A stretch of DNA of 64,000 nucleotides from positions 1 to 64,000 of the forward strand of contig CBFCYE010000005.1 in assembly GCA_965602225.1 (NCBI GenBank). The letters run 5' to 3'. The number at the start of each line of letters is the position of its first letter. Positions within the stretch are counted from its first letter, which is position 1. The position numbers and the translations under genes are program-made. The notes under the pieces were generated by a model that was not told the DNA's origin, did not search any database, and was given only the letters and a program-made list of their open reading frames with translations. Of the stretch, positions 1 to 7,943 are shown piece after piece. Source of the stretch: Tenderia sp965602225. Lineage in GTDB: Bacteria > Pseudomonadota > Gammaproteobacteria > Tenderiales > Tenderiaceae.

Positions 1-73
1 TTCTCAGCCTTCTTCGCCACGATATAGACTGCATTTCCTTTTAAACTATTGATTGATTTAACCACGCCTACTT

Positions 74-925
74 CTATTTATTTTGTGTCGTCTCAACCAC
101 CATTGGCAAGCTGGGGTCGGCGGCCCACTCCTGTAGCGAGGCGGTATACACTGCAACATCGGTGAAACCGACTCGTGTCATGGCAAAGGCGTTGGCCGAG
201 GCCATGATGCCGCCACCACAATAGGTAATGGTGCGGGCGTTGCGGTCACCACTGTGCAGTGCAGCCAATTCCTCGTCCGGGCGATAATAGCCAGACTCGT
301 CAATCAGATCCAGGGCGCAGATGTTCTTCGCGGTGGGGATATGGCCGGGGCGGGCATAGATGGCCTGTTCACCTCGGTAAAACGCATCCGGCAGGGTGTC
401 GATCAAGTGAACACTGCTGTCATCAATACTGGCCAATACCTCGTTCCGGTCAGTAATTAGTTGTGGGCGCGGGGCAGGGGTAAGTCGTTTCGCAGGATGT
501 TTAGCCGGGTCAGTAGAAATTGGCCGACCTTCATCGGTCCAGGCCTTCAGGCCACCGTCGAGTAAGGCGGCGTTATCAAATCCCACCCAGCGCAGCATCC
601 ACCAAACGCGGGCTGCCCAGGCTGAAAAGCTAGTGTCGTACAAAACAACGCGAGAATCGTCGCCTACACCCAGTGCAGCCATCGCGGCACAAAACTGCTC
701 CGGCGTCGGTGGCGAGAACTCAATCGGGTTATTGGCATCGCAAAGCTCACCCTTAAGATCAGCAAACCCGGCAGTTGGAATGTGGCCTTTATCATAATCA
801 GCGCGGCCGCTTATATTGCGAATACCGTCATCACCGCTATTGGTGCGAACGCTACAGTCGAGCACCACCAGATCCGGGTCATCAAGGTGCTGGCTTAGCC
901 ATTCAGTGGTTACTAGCGTTTCCAT
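74..925 (-). CDS. Rhodanese-type sulfurtransferase (3-mercaptopyruvate/thiosulfate sulfurtransferase family)
   Basis: Two-domain rhodanese of 283 residues, the usual length for the SseA/TST family. The N-terminal inactive repeat runs about 5-130 and ends in the family-typical VWWMLRWVGFDNAALLDGG stretch. The C-terminal catalytic repeat carries the active-site loop CGGGIMAS, with the Cys that would take the persulfide near residue 237. These cytoplasmic enzymes move sulfane sulfur from 3-mercaptopyruvate or thiosulfate to thiols or cyanide; the loop resembles mercaptopyruvate enzymes (CGxGxxA) more than thiosulfate enzymes (CRxGxR), so the donor is inferred. The ATG at 925 has a GGGGAG ribosome site just upstream. 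No operon partner is visible on its 5' side. Confidence 0.9.
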   Translation of the reverse strand: METLVTTEWLSQHLDDPDLVVLDCSVRTNSGDDGIRNISGRADYDKGHIPTAGFADLKGELCDANNPIEFSPPTPEQFCAAMAALGVGDDSRVVLYDTSFSAWAARVWWMLRWVGFDNAALLDGGLKAWTDEGRPISTDPAKHPAKRLTPAPRPQLITDRNEVLASIDDSSVHLIDTLPDAFYRGEQAIYARPGHIPTAKNICALDLIDESGYYRPDEELAALHSGDRNARTITYCGGGIMASANAFAMTRVGFTDVAVYTASLQEWAADPSLPMVVETTQNK

Positions 926-1121
926 CCATCATCTCCCCATAGGAATGTCGGCTCTGTGTGTGGTGAGGTAATTATAGTCCACGCCTCACCTTGCAGGGAT
1001 TACATCGTGGACGAAGTTTAGGCGCAGATTGAAAACAAAGTCATGATCCAAGCATATGAAACAGCATAAATGTTGGATTGCTTATAGGGAAGAAGGGTGG
1101 AGGAGGGTGTTGCTGGTGAAT
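926..1121. other. Short intergenic stretch
   Basis: About 200 bases upstream of the sulfurtransferase and downstream of the kinase at 1122. I see no gene and no clear T-tailed hairpin here. Confidence 0.4.
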
Positions 1122-2438
1122 TTAGGCTACATTGGCATCTGAACTGTCATCAACTGCAACAACCTTGGGTAACCAGATATGAAACTTACTCCCCTTGCCC
1201 AGCTCACTCTCTACAGTGATTTTGCCTTTATGTTTCTGGATAATATTGTAGGAGAGTGACAAGCCAAGCCCTGTACCCGTACCTATTGGTTTGGTGGTAA
1301 AGAATGGCTCAAAGATCCTGCTAAGCTTTTCTTGTGGAATGCCAGCACCAGTGTCTTCAATCTCAATCCAAACACCATCATCCTTGGTGCCAGTGGTAAT
1401 AGTGATGGTGCCGAACTCTTCAATAGCGTGAGAGGCGTTCACCAGCATGTTCATAAATACCTGATTGATTTGTGATGAGAGACATTCAACTTCAGGAATC
1501 TCGCCGTAGTTCTTTACCACGTCGGCCTTGTACTTGATCTCGTTGTTGACCACATTCAGAGTGCTGTCCAAGCCCTTATGCAGGTCGGCATACTGCCATT
1601 CACTTTCATCCACATGTGAAAAGTCCTTGAGGTCTTGAACAATCTTTTTGACCCTGTCCAGCCCCTCCTTAGACTCCCGCAAAAGATCGGCAAGATCTTC
1701 TTTGAGATAAGAAATATCAATTTTCTGTTTTGCCTGTTTAAGCGATTCGATCAGTGGGTTTTCCTGATCAAGTGCAGGCTCGCATGCCTCATACGCTGCC
1801 AGAATTTGCAGCAATTCATCTATATAGCCTGCCAGTGAAGAAACATTTGAGTTTACATACCCAACTGGATTGTTGATTTCATGCGCCACTCCTGCAGCTA
1901 GCTGCCCGACAGCGGCCATCTTTTCTGATTGCAGTAACTGGTTCTGCGCTTCTTCCAACTTGGTATTTAGTTCTGAAAGTTCGTTGCGCTGCTTTATCAG
2001 TGAACCTGAGGTTCGCAATAGTTTCTTTTGATAGGCCGCGGTGCTGGTGGCATCAAATACCGACAGACAAACATGGCTGACCTTACCTGAATCATCGATC
2101 ATGGGAGAGAAGGTACAGTCCTGCTGCATCCATTTATCCCCGCCAATCACTGAATGGGGATTGGGAAACTTGAATAGATAGGGACGATACTCCCATGAGG
2201 TGAAGGCCAGATTCTTTAGCAGAAATACACTGTGAATCTTTTTTTCGATACCCGTACCGTTCATGTCTGGAAACATCTCAAACAGATTTTTCCCTTTAAC
2301 ATCCTCCTCAGGGATGCCGCTGTGAATCTGCATAAAGCGATTCCAGAAAACAATCTTGCAGTCGGCATCCAGAATCACCATGCCGGCACTGATTTGACTG
2401 GCAGCCATGTTTACCAAACGTGAAGTTTCTTCATTCAT
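1122..2438 (-). CDS. PAS-domain sensor histidine kinase (third gene of regulator/CheC/kinase unit 1)
   Basis: Soluble histidine kinase of 438 residues with no membrane segment. A PAS domain covers about 12-130 (GMVILDADCKIVFWNRFMQ). A coiled coil at about 140-175 leads into a dimerisation helix with phospho-acceptor His186 in GVAHEINNPVGYV, then an HATPase_c domain with the N box (NMLVNASHAI), G1 (DTGAGIP), F box (FEPFFTTKP) and G2 (GTGTGLGLS). There is no receiver domain, so phosphate should go to a separate regulator, most simply the one encoded upstream in the same operon at 3061. Its start lies only 5 bases after the stop of the CheC-like gene. The input ligand is unknown; a PAS domain followed by HisKA of this type is often redox or small-molecule sensing. 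Confidence 0.92.
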   Translation of the reverse strand: MNEETSRLVNMAASQISAGMVILDADCKIVFWNRFMQIHSGIPEEDVKGKNLFEMFPDMNGTGIEKKIHSVFLLKNLAFTSWEYRPYLFKFPNPHSVIGGDKWMQQDCTFSPMIDDSGKVSHVCLSVFDATSTAAYQKKLLRTSGSLIKQRNELSELNTKLEEAQNQLLQSEKMAAVGQLAAGVAHEINNPVGYVNSNVSSLAGYIDELLQILAAYEACEPALDQENPLIESLKQAKQKIDISYLKEDLADLLRESKEGLDRVKKIVQDLKDFSHVDESEWQYADLHKGLDSTLNVVNNEIKYKADVVKNYGEIPEVECLSSQINQVFMNMLVNASHAIEEFGTITITTGTKDDGVWIEIEDTGAGIPQEKLSRIFEPFFTTKPIGTGTGLGLSLSYNIIQKHKGKITVESELGKGSKFHIWLPKVVAVDDSSDANVA

Positions 2439-2443
2439 ACGGA

Positions 2444-3064
2444 TTATAAATCTTCGAGCAACTGGTCCAGCTTCTGAACCAAGGGTTGAAAGCTGTCTTC
2501 CGATAGAAAAATCAACATATCGCTGGTGAAGTCATATTGTTCAAGTGTCAATCGGATTTCCATGATCATGGCGTAGCGCCATTGGACTGAGCCTGGTTTG
2601 AAAAATGTATTAATGGAAGTGTTGGTCGAGACGATACTTGGTGCCGTATAACTAACCGCCATCTCTATCTGGGATGCAATGCCATTTAGACTTGCCCCCA
2701 TCAAAATACTGCATACATCCAGCAACATCTCGCGCTCGTTGCTATTTGTCAGTTCACCTTCATATCCCATAAGCTCACCCAGCTCGTTCACGCCACTATT
2801 GTTGAACAAGGCAACACCTTCGCCTCTGAGTTGCCCTGAGAATGGTTGACGTAGGACGGTCATCTTCTCGTCGCAGGGGAAGTTTTGAGCAAGAGCCTGA
2901 TTTAATTCCGATACATCGCACAAATGAAATTTAGGAATAGAAAGTTCAACAAAAGTACCAAAAAGTTTTGATAATGAGCTACCTGCCTGCCCCATAGCAA
3001 TGTTAACGACTTCTTGCAGGGCGTCCATGCGGTCTTCGTTAAACTGTTCTTTTATCTGTTTCAT
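2444..3064 (-). CDS. CheC/CheX-family phosphatase-like protein
   Basis: A 206-residue protein of the CheC/CheX/FliY fold. The first helix carries the family phosphatase signature D-x3-E-x2-N as D14-ALQ-E18-VV-N21, followed by IAMGQAGSSLSKL, typical of CheC helix 1. The second pseudo-repeat (EREMLLDVCSILMG) is degenerate, with Asp and Ser replacing the key Glu and Asn, so only one active site looks intact. CheC proteins dephosphorylate CheY-type receivers. The ATG overlaps the stop of the upstream receiver gene by four bases (ATGA), so the regulator and its presumed phosphatase are translationally coupled. There are no flagellar or other chemotaxis genes nearby, so a role outside classical chemotaxis is inferred. 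Confidence 0.85.
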   Translation of the reverse strand: MKQIKEQFNEDRMDALQEVVNIAMGQAGSSLSKLFGTFVELSIPKFHLCDVSELNQALAQNFPCDEKMTVLRQPFSGQLRGEGVALFNNSGVNELGELMGYEGELTNSNEREMLLDVCSILMGASLNGIASQIEMAVSYTAPSIVSTNTSINTFFKPGSVQWRYAMIMEIRLTLEQYDFTSDMLIFLSEDSFQPLVQKLDQLLEDL

Positions 3065-3426
3065 AGCAATCCCAGCTCCCGAACCACTTTACTGACATCC
3101 CCTGGGTTCATTGGCTTTTGAATGAAGGCGCGAGCCCCCAGGCCAATTGCACGCTCATAGGCCTCTGTCTGGACATCGGCACTGATCACAATCACCGGTA
3201 CTTTATTGCCTTCATTCTGAAGAGCTGCCAGCACACCAAAGCCATCCAGCTCGGGCATGGTCAGGTCTAGAAACATTACATCCGGTTTTTTTTCATAGAA
3301 GATTTCAAGAGCCTCAACGCCATTAGTGGCCTGAAAAATAGGCGCATCCCATTCTTCTGGTAAGGACTTGATTACCAGTTTGCGTGACATTTTAGAGTCA
3401 TCAACAACAAGTATAGAATTGATCAT
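3061..3426 (-). CDS. Single-domain CheY-like response regulator
   Basis: Stand-alone receiver of about 121 residues: acidic pair in LVVDDSKMSRKL, phospho-acceptor Asp in MFLDLTMPELDG, conserved Ser in IVISAD, and Lys in AFIQKPMNP. No output domain follows. The ATG at 3426 is chosen because GGTGG lies a few bases upstream; an in-frame GTG at 3435 would add three residues. It is the first gene of a three-gene operon with a CheC-like phosphatase (ATGA overlap) and a PAS kinase. Expected role: phosphate carrier or sink switched by the kinase and reset by the phosphatase, acting by protein contact. A second operon with the same three-gene logic lies at 18138-20943. Confidence 0.9.
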   Translation of the reverse strand: MINSILVVDDSKMSRKLVIKSLPEEWDAPIFQATNGVEALEIFYEKKPDVMFLDLTMPELDGFGVLAALQNEGNKVPVIVISADVQTEAYERAIGLGARAFIQKPMNPGDVSKVVRELGLL

Positions 3427-3435
3427 TATCACCAC

Positions 3436-4160
3436 CGCAGTTACACAGTTAATCTGACTAAAAATCCATTTCAGACATCAGCAATCAAAATGTGATGTAC
3501 TAAATTTTATCGGAAGTTGTTTTAAGGGTTAAAGTTTGGTCACCCAGATGTAGCAGTCAAAGGGTATAAACAAAACGAAATCCGGAATCACTCTCCATAA
3601 CTATCGGCATCATCTTTTTCATTTAAACCAGATTAAAATAAGCGTAATCGACATGGCGTTGCCGATCATCTTCATCTCAAATTAGGCGCTCCTAAAAACG
3701 CCGCAGCCACAGTTTGTTTTCGCCTTTGTCATTCTTGAGAATATCAATACCGGCTTTTTCCAATGAGCTGCAAACTCGATCAGGCTGTTGACCATACAGA
3801 GCTCAGCCTATAGATAAACGAAGGGAATGTGGTGCGATTATATTTAGCGCGGCCGCTGACATTATGGAAACCACCATCATCTTCCGGTTAGACTAATGCC
3901 TGTTTGTGCCATGGCTATTACATAGGCACTTGCTATTGCTGGAAACGTATTGATTGAATAACTGTTTGATGAATATGTCCTTAAACTTAACAGACTCTGA
4001 TAAGTCATTCCGCTACCCATTGGGCATAAAAACGCTGACCCCGTTTATCATAAAACAATACCGCTTAAATATTGCCTTAATGCCAATCAATACAAGGTGT
4101 TAAAGACTTTAACTCGTCTACCGATAAAGGATGAAAGTATCAATCCCAGGGGAGTAGACA
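3436..4160. other. Gene-poor stretch with a possible decayed coding remnant
   Basis: About 725 bases with no intact gene. On the minus strand, 3692-3802 reads open for 37 codons with protein-like composition (ending KLWLRRF-stop) below an in-frame stop. I take it as a possible remnant but cannot assign it. The right part (4070-4160) is the promoter region of the globin gene. Confidence 0.35.
4077..4090 (+). promoter_or_regulatory. Crp/Fnr-family box upstream of the globin gene
   Basis: The 14-mer TTAATGCCAATCAA matches the Fnr/Dnr-type consensus TTGAT-N4-ATCAA at 9 of 10 fixed positions (G to A in the left half). It lies about 70 bases upstream of the globin ATG, a sensible distance for activation. 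Fnr and Dnr/Nnr regulators respond to low oxygen or nitric oxide, which fits a globin target. A single motif match is modest evidence. Confidence 0.4.
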
Positions 4161-4619
4161 ATGTCAATTACAGCACGCCAGGTTTCGATTATTCAAAGCA
4201 GCTTTGCCAAGGTAGAGCCCATCGCCGAACAAGCCGCTGAAATCTTCTACAACAAACTGTTTGAATATGACCCGTCACTGCGTCGTTTGTTTAAAGCAGA
4301 CATGAAAGACCAGGGGCAAAAGCTAATGGCAGTGCTAAAGGTGGCTGTTGGTAGCCTTAATGATCTGAATGGACTTGTGCCAACGCTGCAAAGCATCGCT
4401 AAAACGCATACCAAATATGGTGTAAAAGTGGATGACTATACCCCGGTGGGTAATGCCCTGTTATACGCGCTAAGCCAAGGCCTGGGGCCAGCCTTTACCC
4501 CGGAACTGCGCCAGGCCTGGATTGATGTTTATCAAGTGATTGCTGACACCATGCGTCAAGCTGCTTACCCGGGCTTTGATCCGAATACCTACAAAAATAG
4601 AAAACGATATAATCGTTAG
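4161..4619 (+). CDS. Single-domain bacterial globin
   Basis: A 152-residue haem globin of the flavohaemoglobin-like, single-domain type. Y30 fits the B10 tyrosine, a Gln in the DQGQKLM segment sits near E7, and H83 in AKTHTKYGV is the proximal F8 His, with the family KTHTKYGV context. The length covers one globin domain plus a short basic tail (NRKRYNR); there is no FAD/NAD reductase domain, so it would need a separate reductase for NO dioxygenase turnover. Likely roles are binding or detoxifying NO/O2 in the cytoplasm. A GGGGAG ribosome site precedes the ATG. It stands alone between a Crp/Fnr-like box and a strong palindrome and is probably monocistronic. Confidence 0.93.
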   Translation: MSITARQVSIIQSSFAKVEPIAEQAAEIFYNKLFEYDPSLRRLFKADMKDQGQKLMAVLKVAVGSLNDLNGLVPTLQSIAKTHTKYGVKVDDYTPVGNALLYALSQGLGPAFTPELRQAWIDVYQVIADTMRQAAYPGFDPNTYKNRKRYNR

Positions 4620-4700
4620 AAATATTATTTCTAGCGATTAAATAAAAAGGGTCAGGGTAAAATCTACTCTGCCTCCATTTATTCTCCAGTTTTTATCTCC

Positions 4701-4746
4701 GTTAAACGTAAAGAGGCCCGCAATTGCGGGCCTCTTTACGTTTAAC
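4701..4746. terminator. Perfect 46-bp palindrome, likely bidirectional terminator
   Basis: Bases 4701-4723 are the exact reverse complement of 4724-4746. The GC-rich core GAGGCCCGC/GCGGGCCTC is flanked by AAA and TTT tracts on either side, the layout of a two-way intrinsic terminator. It lies between the 3' end of the globin gene and the 3' end of the convergent fragment at 4761. Confidence 0.75.
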
Positions 4747-4760
4747 GCGTTGTGATGAGT

Positions 4761-5825
4761 TTAGTCGCGATAGTGTTTAGCTCTGAAAACAAACACTATG
4801 AACAATGCCAGTAGGCTGTGGCCGATTGCACCGCCACCACTTGTTCCAGCACTAACGGTTTGGTTTGAGGTTGCGCTGTTCATCACGCTCACGCCTCCTG
4901 GATCGACCACGGTGCCGTTGGCGATGCCATCACCATCGTTAGGGCCGCCATCTTCGATGGTTAACTGCACACACCAGTGGCCAGCGGTGAGCCCTTCGGT
5001 GTATTCGTCACTGTTAGGTGAAGGGCAGTAACCATCACTGCCTGCAGCTGAATGGATCTTGTTTTTGCTGTCTAGTACAAAATCCATCCAGCCGACGGTT
5101 GGCATCAGCTTGCGATAGATTGCACCGGCCGGAATGGCTGCACGTTGCGGAATCACAATTTCGACTGATTGGCCGATGTCGCTCAGGCCATTCACTTCAA
5201 AGTCGAAGTAACCACCAATGTTGCTGGCCTCGGTATCTTCGGCTTTGCTGTGGCCGCTCTTCTCTTTGATCTGTTGTGCGCTCACCTGGCCGCCATGTGT
5301 TTCGGCACTCATGGCGATCTCACCGATACGCATCGACAGCCCTGGTTTTGACTCAAGCAGGTAACGATTATGGTCGTTGCCGCTGGACTGAATGACATTG
5401 GCAGTTTCGGTTGAATCCAGATAGTCAGGTACACGGTCGCCATCGCTGTCATCATAACCTTCATCAGCATCGCTTACGCCATCACCATCACTATCGTCGT
5501 TAGTTAAAACAGGTGCGCTGTTTTTTACATAGATGTGGGTGGTGACGATAGTGCTGAGTGCAGGTGTGCCATTGTCTTTCACTTCAAGGCTGATGATGTA
5601 AGTGCCTGCTGTTAGTGTGCTGGCATCGAAAGTGAAAGTATCTGCAGCAGCATCACTATCTACCAGTACGTTACTGCTGCGGCTCCAGTCAAAGCTGTGA
5701 CTATCACTCGGATTTGGGTCGAGCACGGTAGCGGTGATCACAACAGGATTGTTGTCGGCAATGACCAGTGAGGTTGGGTTGCCGTTCTGGGTGACTGCAA
5801 GCGTTTCTGTTTGACTGTGCGAATG
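4761..5825 (-). pseudogene. 3' remnant of a surface protein with choice-of-anchor-U-like region and GlyGly-CTERM-like tail
   Basis: The open frame runs from a TAG at 5826-5828 to the stop at 4761 with no ATG start; the first possible start is a GTG at 5741 in the middle of a PKD/cadherin-like repeat. The text upstream of that GTG (TLAVTQNGNPTSLVIADNN) continues the same repeat, so the N-terminal part is missing. Then follow a thrombospondin-3-like Asp-rich calcium segment (DSDGDGVSDADEGYDDSDGD), a region like choice-of-anchor U ending in NDGDGIANGTVVDPGG, and a C-terminus of Gly-rich linker, one membrane helix (GHSLLALFIVFVF) and basic residues. That end is the rhombosortase-type GlyGly-CTERM layout. 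I read it as the 3' end of a large secreted repeat protein left by deletion or rearrangement. Confidence 0.7.
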
Positions 5826-5828
5826 CTA

Positions 5829-6028
5829 TCCGTAATTGATCAATATGCGTTACGAGTTAATTCGATGAGCGATCATGCAAATTTAGCGTAAAGAAAAAGG
5901 CACCGCCCGGTACAAGGCTTCGTCGATATTGAACCATGGAGGAGTGTTTATCCTGGATTACGTTTTACACTTCATCGGGCTACATACAGAGGACATCTGA
6001 GGCATCCATCTAACTGTCCTAGCTTTTG
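5829..6028. other. Intergenic stretch 5' of the surface-protein remnant
   Basis: About 200 bases between the truncated end of the remnant and the diguanylate cyclase stop. I found no continuation of the missing N-terminal repeats and no transposase end here. Confidence 0.4.
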
Positions 6029-7333
6029 CTATTTTTCGCTGACGACGACCTGGTTTTTCCCGCCTTTCTTGGCAAGATAGCAGGCCGCATCTGCCTCTTC
6101 TATTATCTGCTGCACACTCTGTTTATTGCTGTTGATCATGGTCACGCCGATACTGGAACCAACTTTGAGTTCATGGCCATTCCAGTCGACACTGAGCGCT
6201 TCAATTCTCTGGCGGGTCTCTTCAGCGATGGTATAGGCACGTTCAATCGGACAGGCAGGCAGGAGTAAGGCAAACTCGTCACCACCGAGGCGAGCGACTA
6301 TATCATTAGCCCTGCGATCGGTACTGATGCTTTTCGAAACCGCTTTAAGAATCTCGTCACCGGCCTGGTGGCCGTGCGTATCGTTAATGGCCTTGAAGCC
6401 GTCAAGATCTAGCAATATTAGCGCATGCTCCTTCCTATCTTGTTGTGCGATTTGCCACATCAGATGGATGCTGCGTTCGAAGCCTCGTCGGTTGATCAGT
6501 TCTGTCAGTGCATCATGATTGGCCTGCCATGATAGGTTGGCGATGTTACGACGCTGTCGCGAATTGAAGATATAGACTCCGCCGATTAAGGCAAGGCACC
6601 CCGCGAGAATGACAGCGATCCATAGCGTAGCTCGGCGGATCTGTGGGCCTGCTAGCACTTCGATGCGATCAAGTGGAATGGTGATCTCAAGGGCACCGAG
6701 TAGCTGATGCTGCTTCCACTGTTTGCCAAGGGGTACCCCAGCTTTTTTCCGCATATTTATTACGTCAGGGGTCATTTCGTAGTTGTTGTGGCAGCTGACA
6801 CAGCCTTCCCCCGTTGCTGAATCCGCTATCAAAAAACGCATCACCTTTGCATCACCAATCTGTTCGATGCGCGAGATAGGCTTCCAATTGATAGGTCCCA
6901 TCGGCTCTAATTCATCTTGTGCCTCAAGTTGCGGCCAGGCCCATTCAACGAAACTATTGTAGAGCCCCTGTGTTGGTTCTATATTCCATTTGCTCACCGG
7001 CTTGTACTGAAACAAGTGTGCTGTTTTCTCTGTTGTTTCCTTCCCCAGAATCTTTAAATACTGGGCAGGTATCGGCACCATCCCCTTGTGTGCCTCATAA
7101 TCGACCACAGCGCCAAAGCCATCATTTTTTAGTTTTCCAATCACCTCTTTGGAGTAGACTGATCGGGCGGTTTTTGCCAAGGTTCCGACGATCATGGCCA
7201 CCTCGTCGGCCTGCTTCTCGACAAAATAGTTGGCAGTGTCTTTTATAACGAAATAGGCAAGCGCACCGATCACCATAAAACTCAATGCCAACATCAGCAT
7301 TGTTTTTCTGCCTTGTTGCGCTACATAGCTCAA
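6029..7333 (-). CDS. Membrane diguanylate cyclase with Tll0287-like (DUF3365) periplasmic haem-motif sensor
   Basis: A 434-residue protein. One membrane helix lies at about 12-32, then a periplasmic domain of the Tll0287/DUF3365 type with a c-type haem motif CVSCH at 178-182, a second membrane helix at about 234-254, and a GGDEF domain. The catalytic motif is GGDEF at about 350-354. An RxxD inhibitory site (RAND) lies five residues before it, so both synthesis and product inhibition of c-di-GMP look intact. The covalent haem suggests sensing of redox state, O2 or NO outside the membrane. The gene stands alone; its 5' side is a 600-base repeat-bearing gap. Confidence 0.9.
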   Translation of the reverse strand: MSYVAQQGRKTMLMLALSFMVIGALAYFVIKDTANYFVEKQADEVAMIVGTLAKTARSVYSKEVIGKLKNDGFGAVVDYEAHKGMVPIPAQYLKILGKETTEKTAHLFQYKPVSKWNIEPTQGLYNSFVEWAWPQLEAQDELEPMGPINWKPISRIEQIGDAKVMRFLIADSATGEGCVSCHNNYEMTPDVINMRKKAGVPLGKQWKQHQLLGALEITIPLDRIEVLAGPQIRRATLWIAVILAGCLALIGGVYIFNSRQRRNIANLSWQANHDALTELINRRGFERSIHLMWQIAQQDRKEHALILLDLDGFKAINDTHGHQAGDEILKAVSKSISTDRRANDIVARLGGDEFALLLPACPIERAYTIAEETRQRIEALSVDWNGHELKVGSSIGVTMINSNKQSVQQIIEEADAACYLAKKGGKNQVVVSEK

Positions 7334-7604
7334 TGTTTAATCTCAATAGTGTTCGTCAAAATATAACCAAACAAGCCTTAATTCTGGAGAATCTTATTAG
7401 ATTCAAAAATACAGAAGGGTTTGATCCTCTCAAATCAAAGTAATTTAAAATATCGCATTTCAGAATTTATCGGCTGAAAATTTAAAACATTAAATTTTAT
7501 GTGAAATTTATTTACCACAATATTGAATTGGGCTAATCAGGGGCAACAAACGATTTCTGGGTTGGTTGTGTGGCATGCCGTTCACGTTGTCAGTTAAAAA
7601 GGTC

Positions 7605-7659
7605 GCCCCCAATCTTCGTGTTGTTTATGGGGCTATCACTCTCTTTTAATATGGGATAG
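7605..7659. repeat. Dispersed repeat A, copy 1
   Basis: Starts GCCCCCAA and ends GGGATAGC, with an internal CTATCAC. The same ordered blocks recur at 12424-12480. The outer part can pair (GCTATC with GATAGC). Confidence 0.5.
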
Positions 7660-7686
7660 CGGGCGCGGGTTATTGTCTTTGTCGTC

Positions 7687-7706
7687 ATTCCGGCGAATGC
7701 CGGAAT
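7687..7706. repeat. REP-like palindrome
   Basis: ATTCCGGC-GAAT-GCCGGAAT is a perfect 8-bp inverted repeat with a 4-base loop, the form of common extragenic palindromes. Confidence 0.6.
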
Positions 7707-7715
7707 CTAAGTGTA

Positions 7716-7741
7716 AAAGGGGGTTGTCCCCTTTAATTTTT
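7716..7741 (+). repeat. Hairpin repeat left of the YHYH gene
   Basis: AAAGGGG/CCCCTTT inverted repeat followed by a T-rich run. A near copy (8945-8963) lies just after the YHYH gene, so that gene is bracketed by related hairpins. Confidence 0.5.
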
Positions 7742-7760
7742 GACGTGTTCGTGCTGTCTT

Positions 7761-7809
7761 GAGTATACGTTGGGGTGCGTTTCGCTTACCCCAATCTACG
7801 GCCCTATGA
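7761..7809. repeat. Dispersed repeat B, copy 1
   Basis: Begins GAGTATACGTTGGGGTGCG and contains the inverted pair TTGGGGT/ACCCCAA. It is nearly identical over about 49 bases to 10514-10562. Confidence 0.7.
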
Positions 7810-7943
7810 CCTTATTACCTTGAAATCAGAGCAAAACCTATGGTTTATTGAATATCCTAATTTTCTCCACAATTCTTCCATCCTAGCTCCACATTTCCCC
7901 CCTAGACTATTACTGAACGACATCAAAACAAGGCCGCTATTAT

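Larger units (their letters stand above)
7334..7943. other. Repeat-bearing intergenic region
   Basis: About 610 bases without a convincing gene. AT-rich DNA to about 7540 is followed by several short repeats: 7605-7659, the palindrome 7687-7706, the hairpin 7716-7734, and 7761-7809. Two of these families recur within 5 kb to the right. Confidence 0.6.

Noticed and set aside
1..73. Minus-strand frame reading VGVVKSINSLKGNAVYIVAKKAE into the left edge
   Set aside because: Protein-like, but only about 24 codons are visible, the GTG start has no properly spaced ribosome site, and it cannot be assigned from this fragment.
4026..4050. GCTGACCCCGTTT near the globin promoter resembling half of the inverted repeat at 10493
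   Set aside because: Only one arm is present and no partner arm lies nearby, so it is not called as a repeat.
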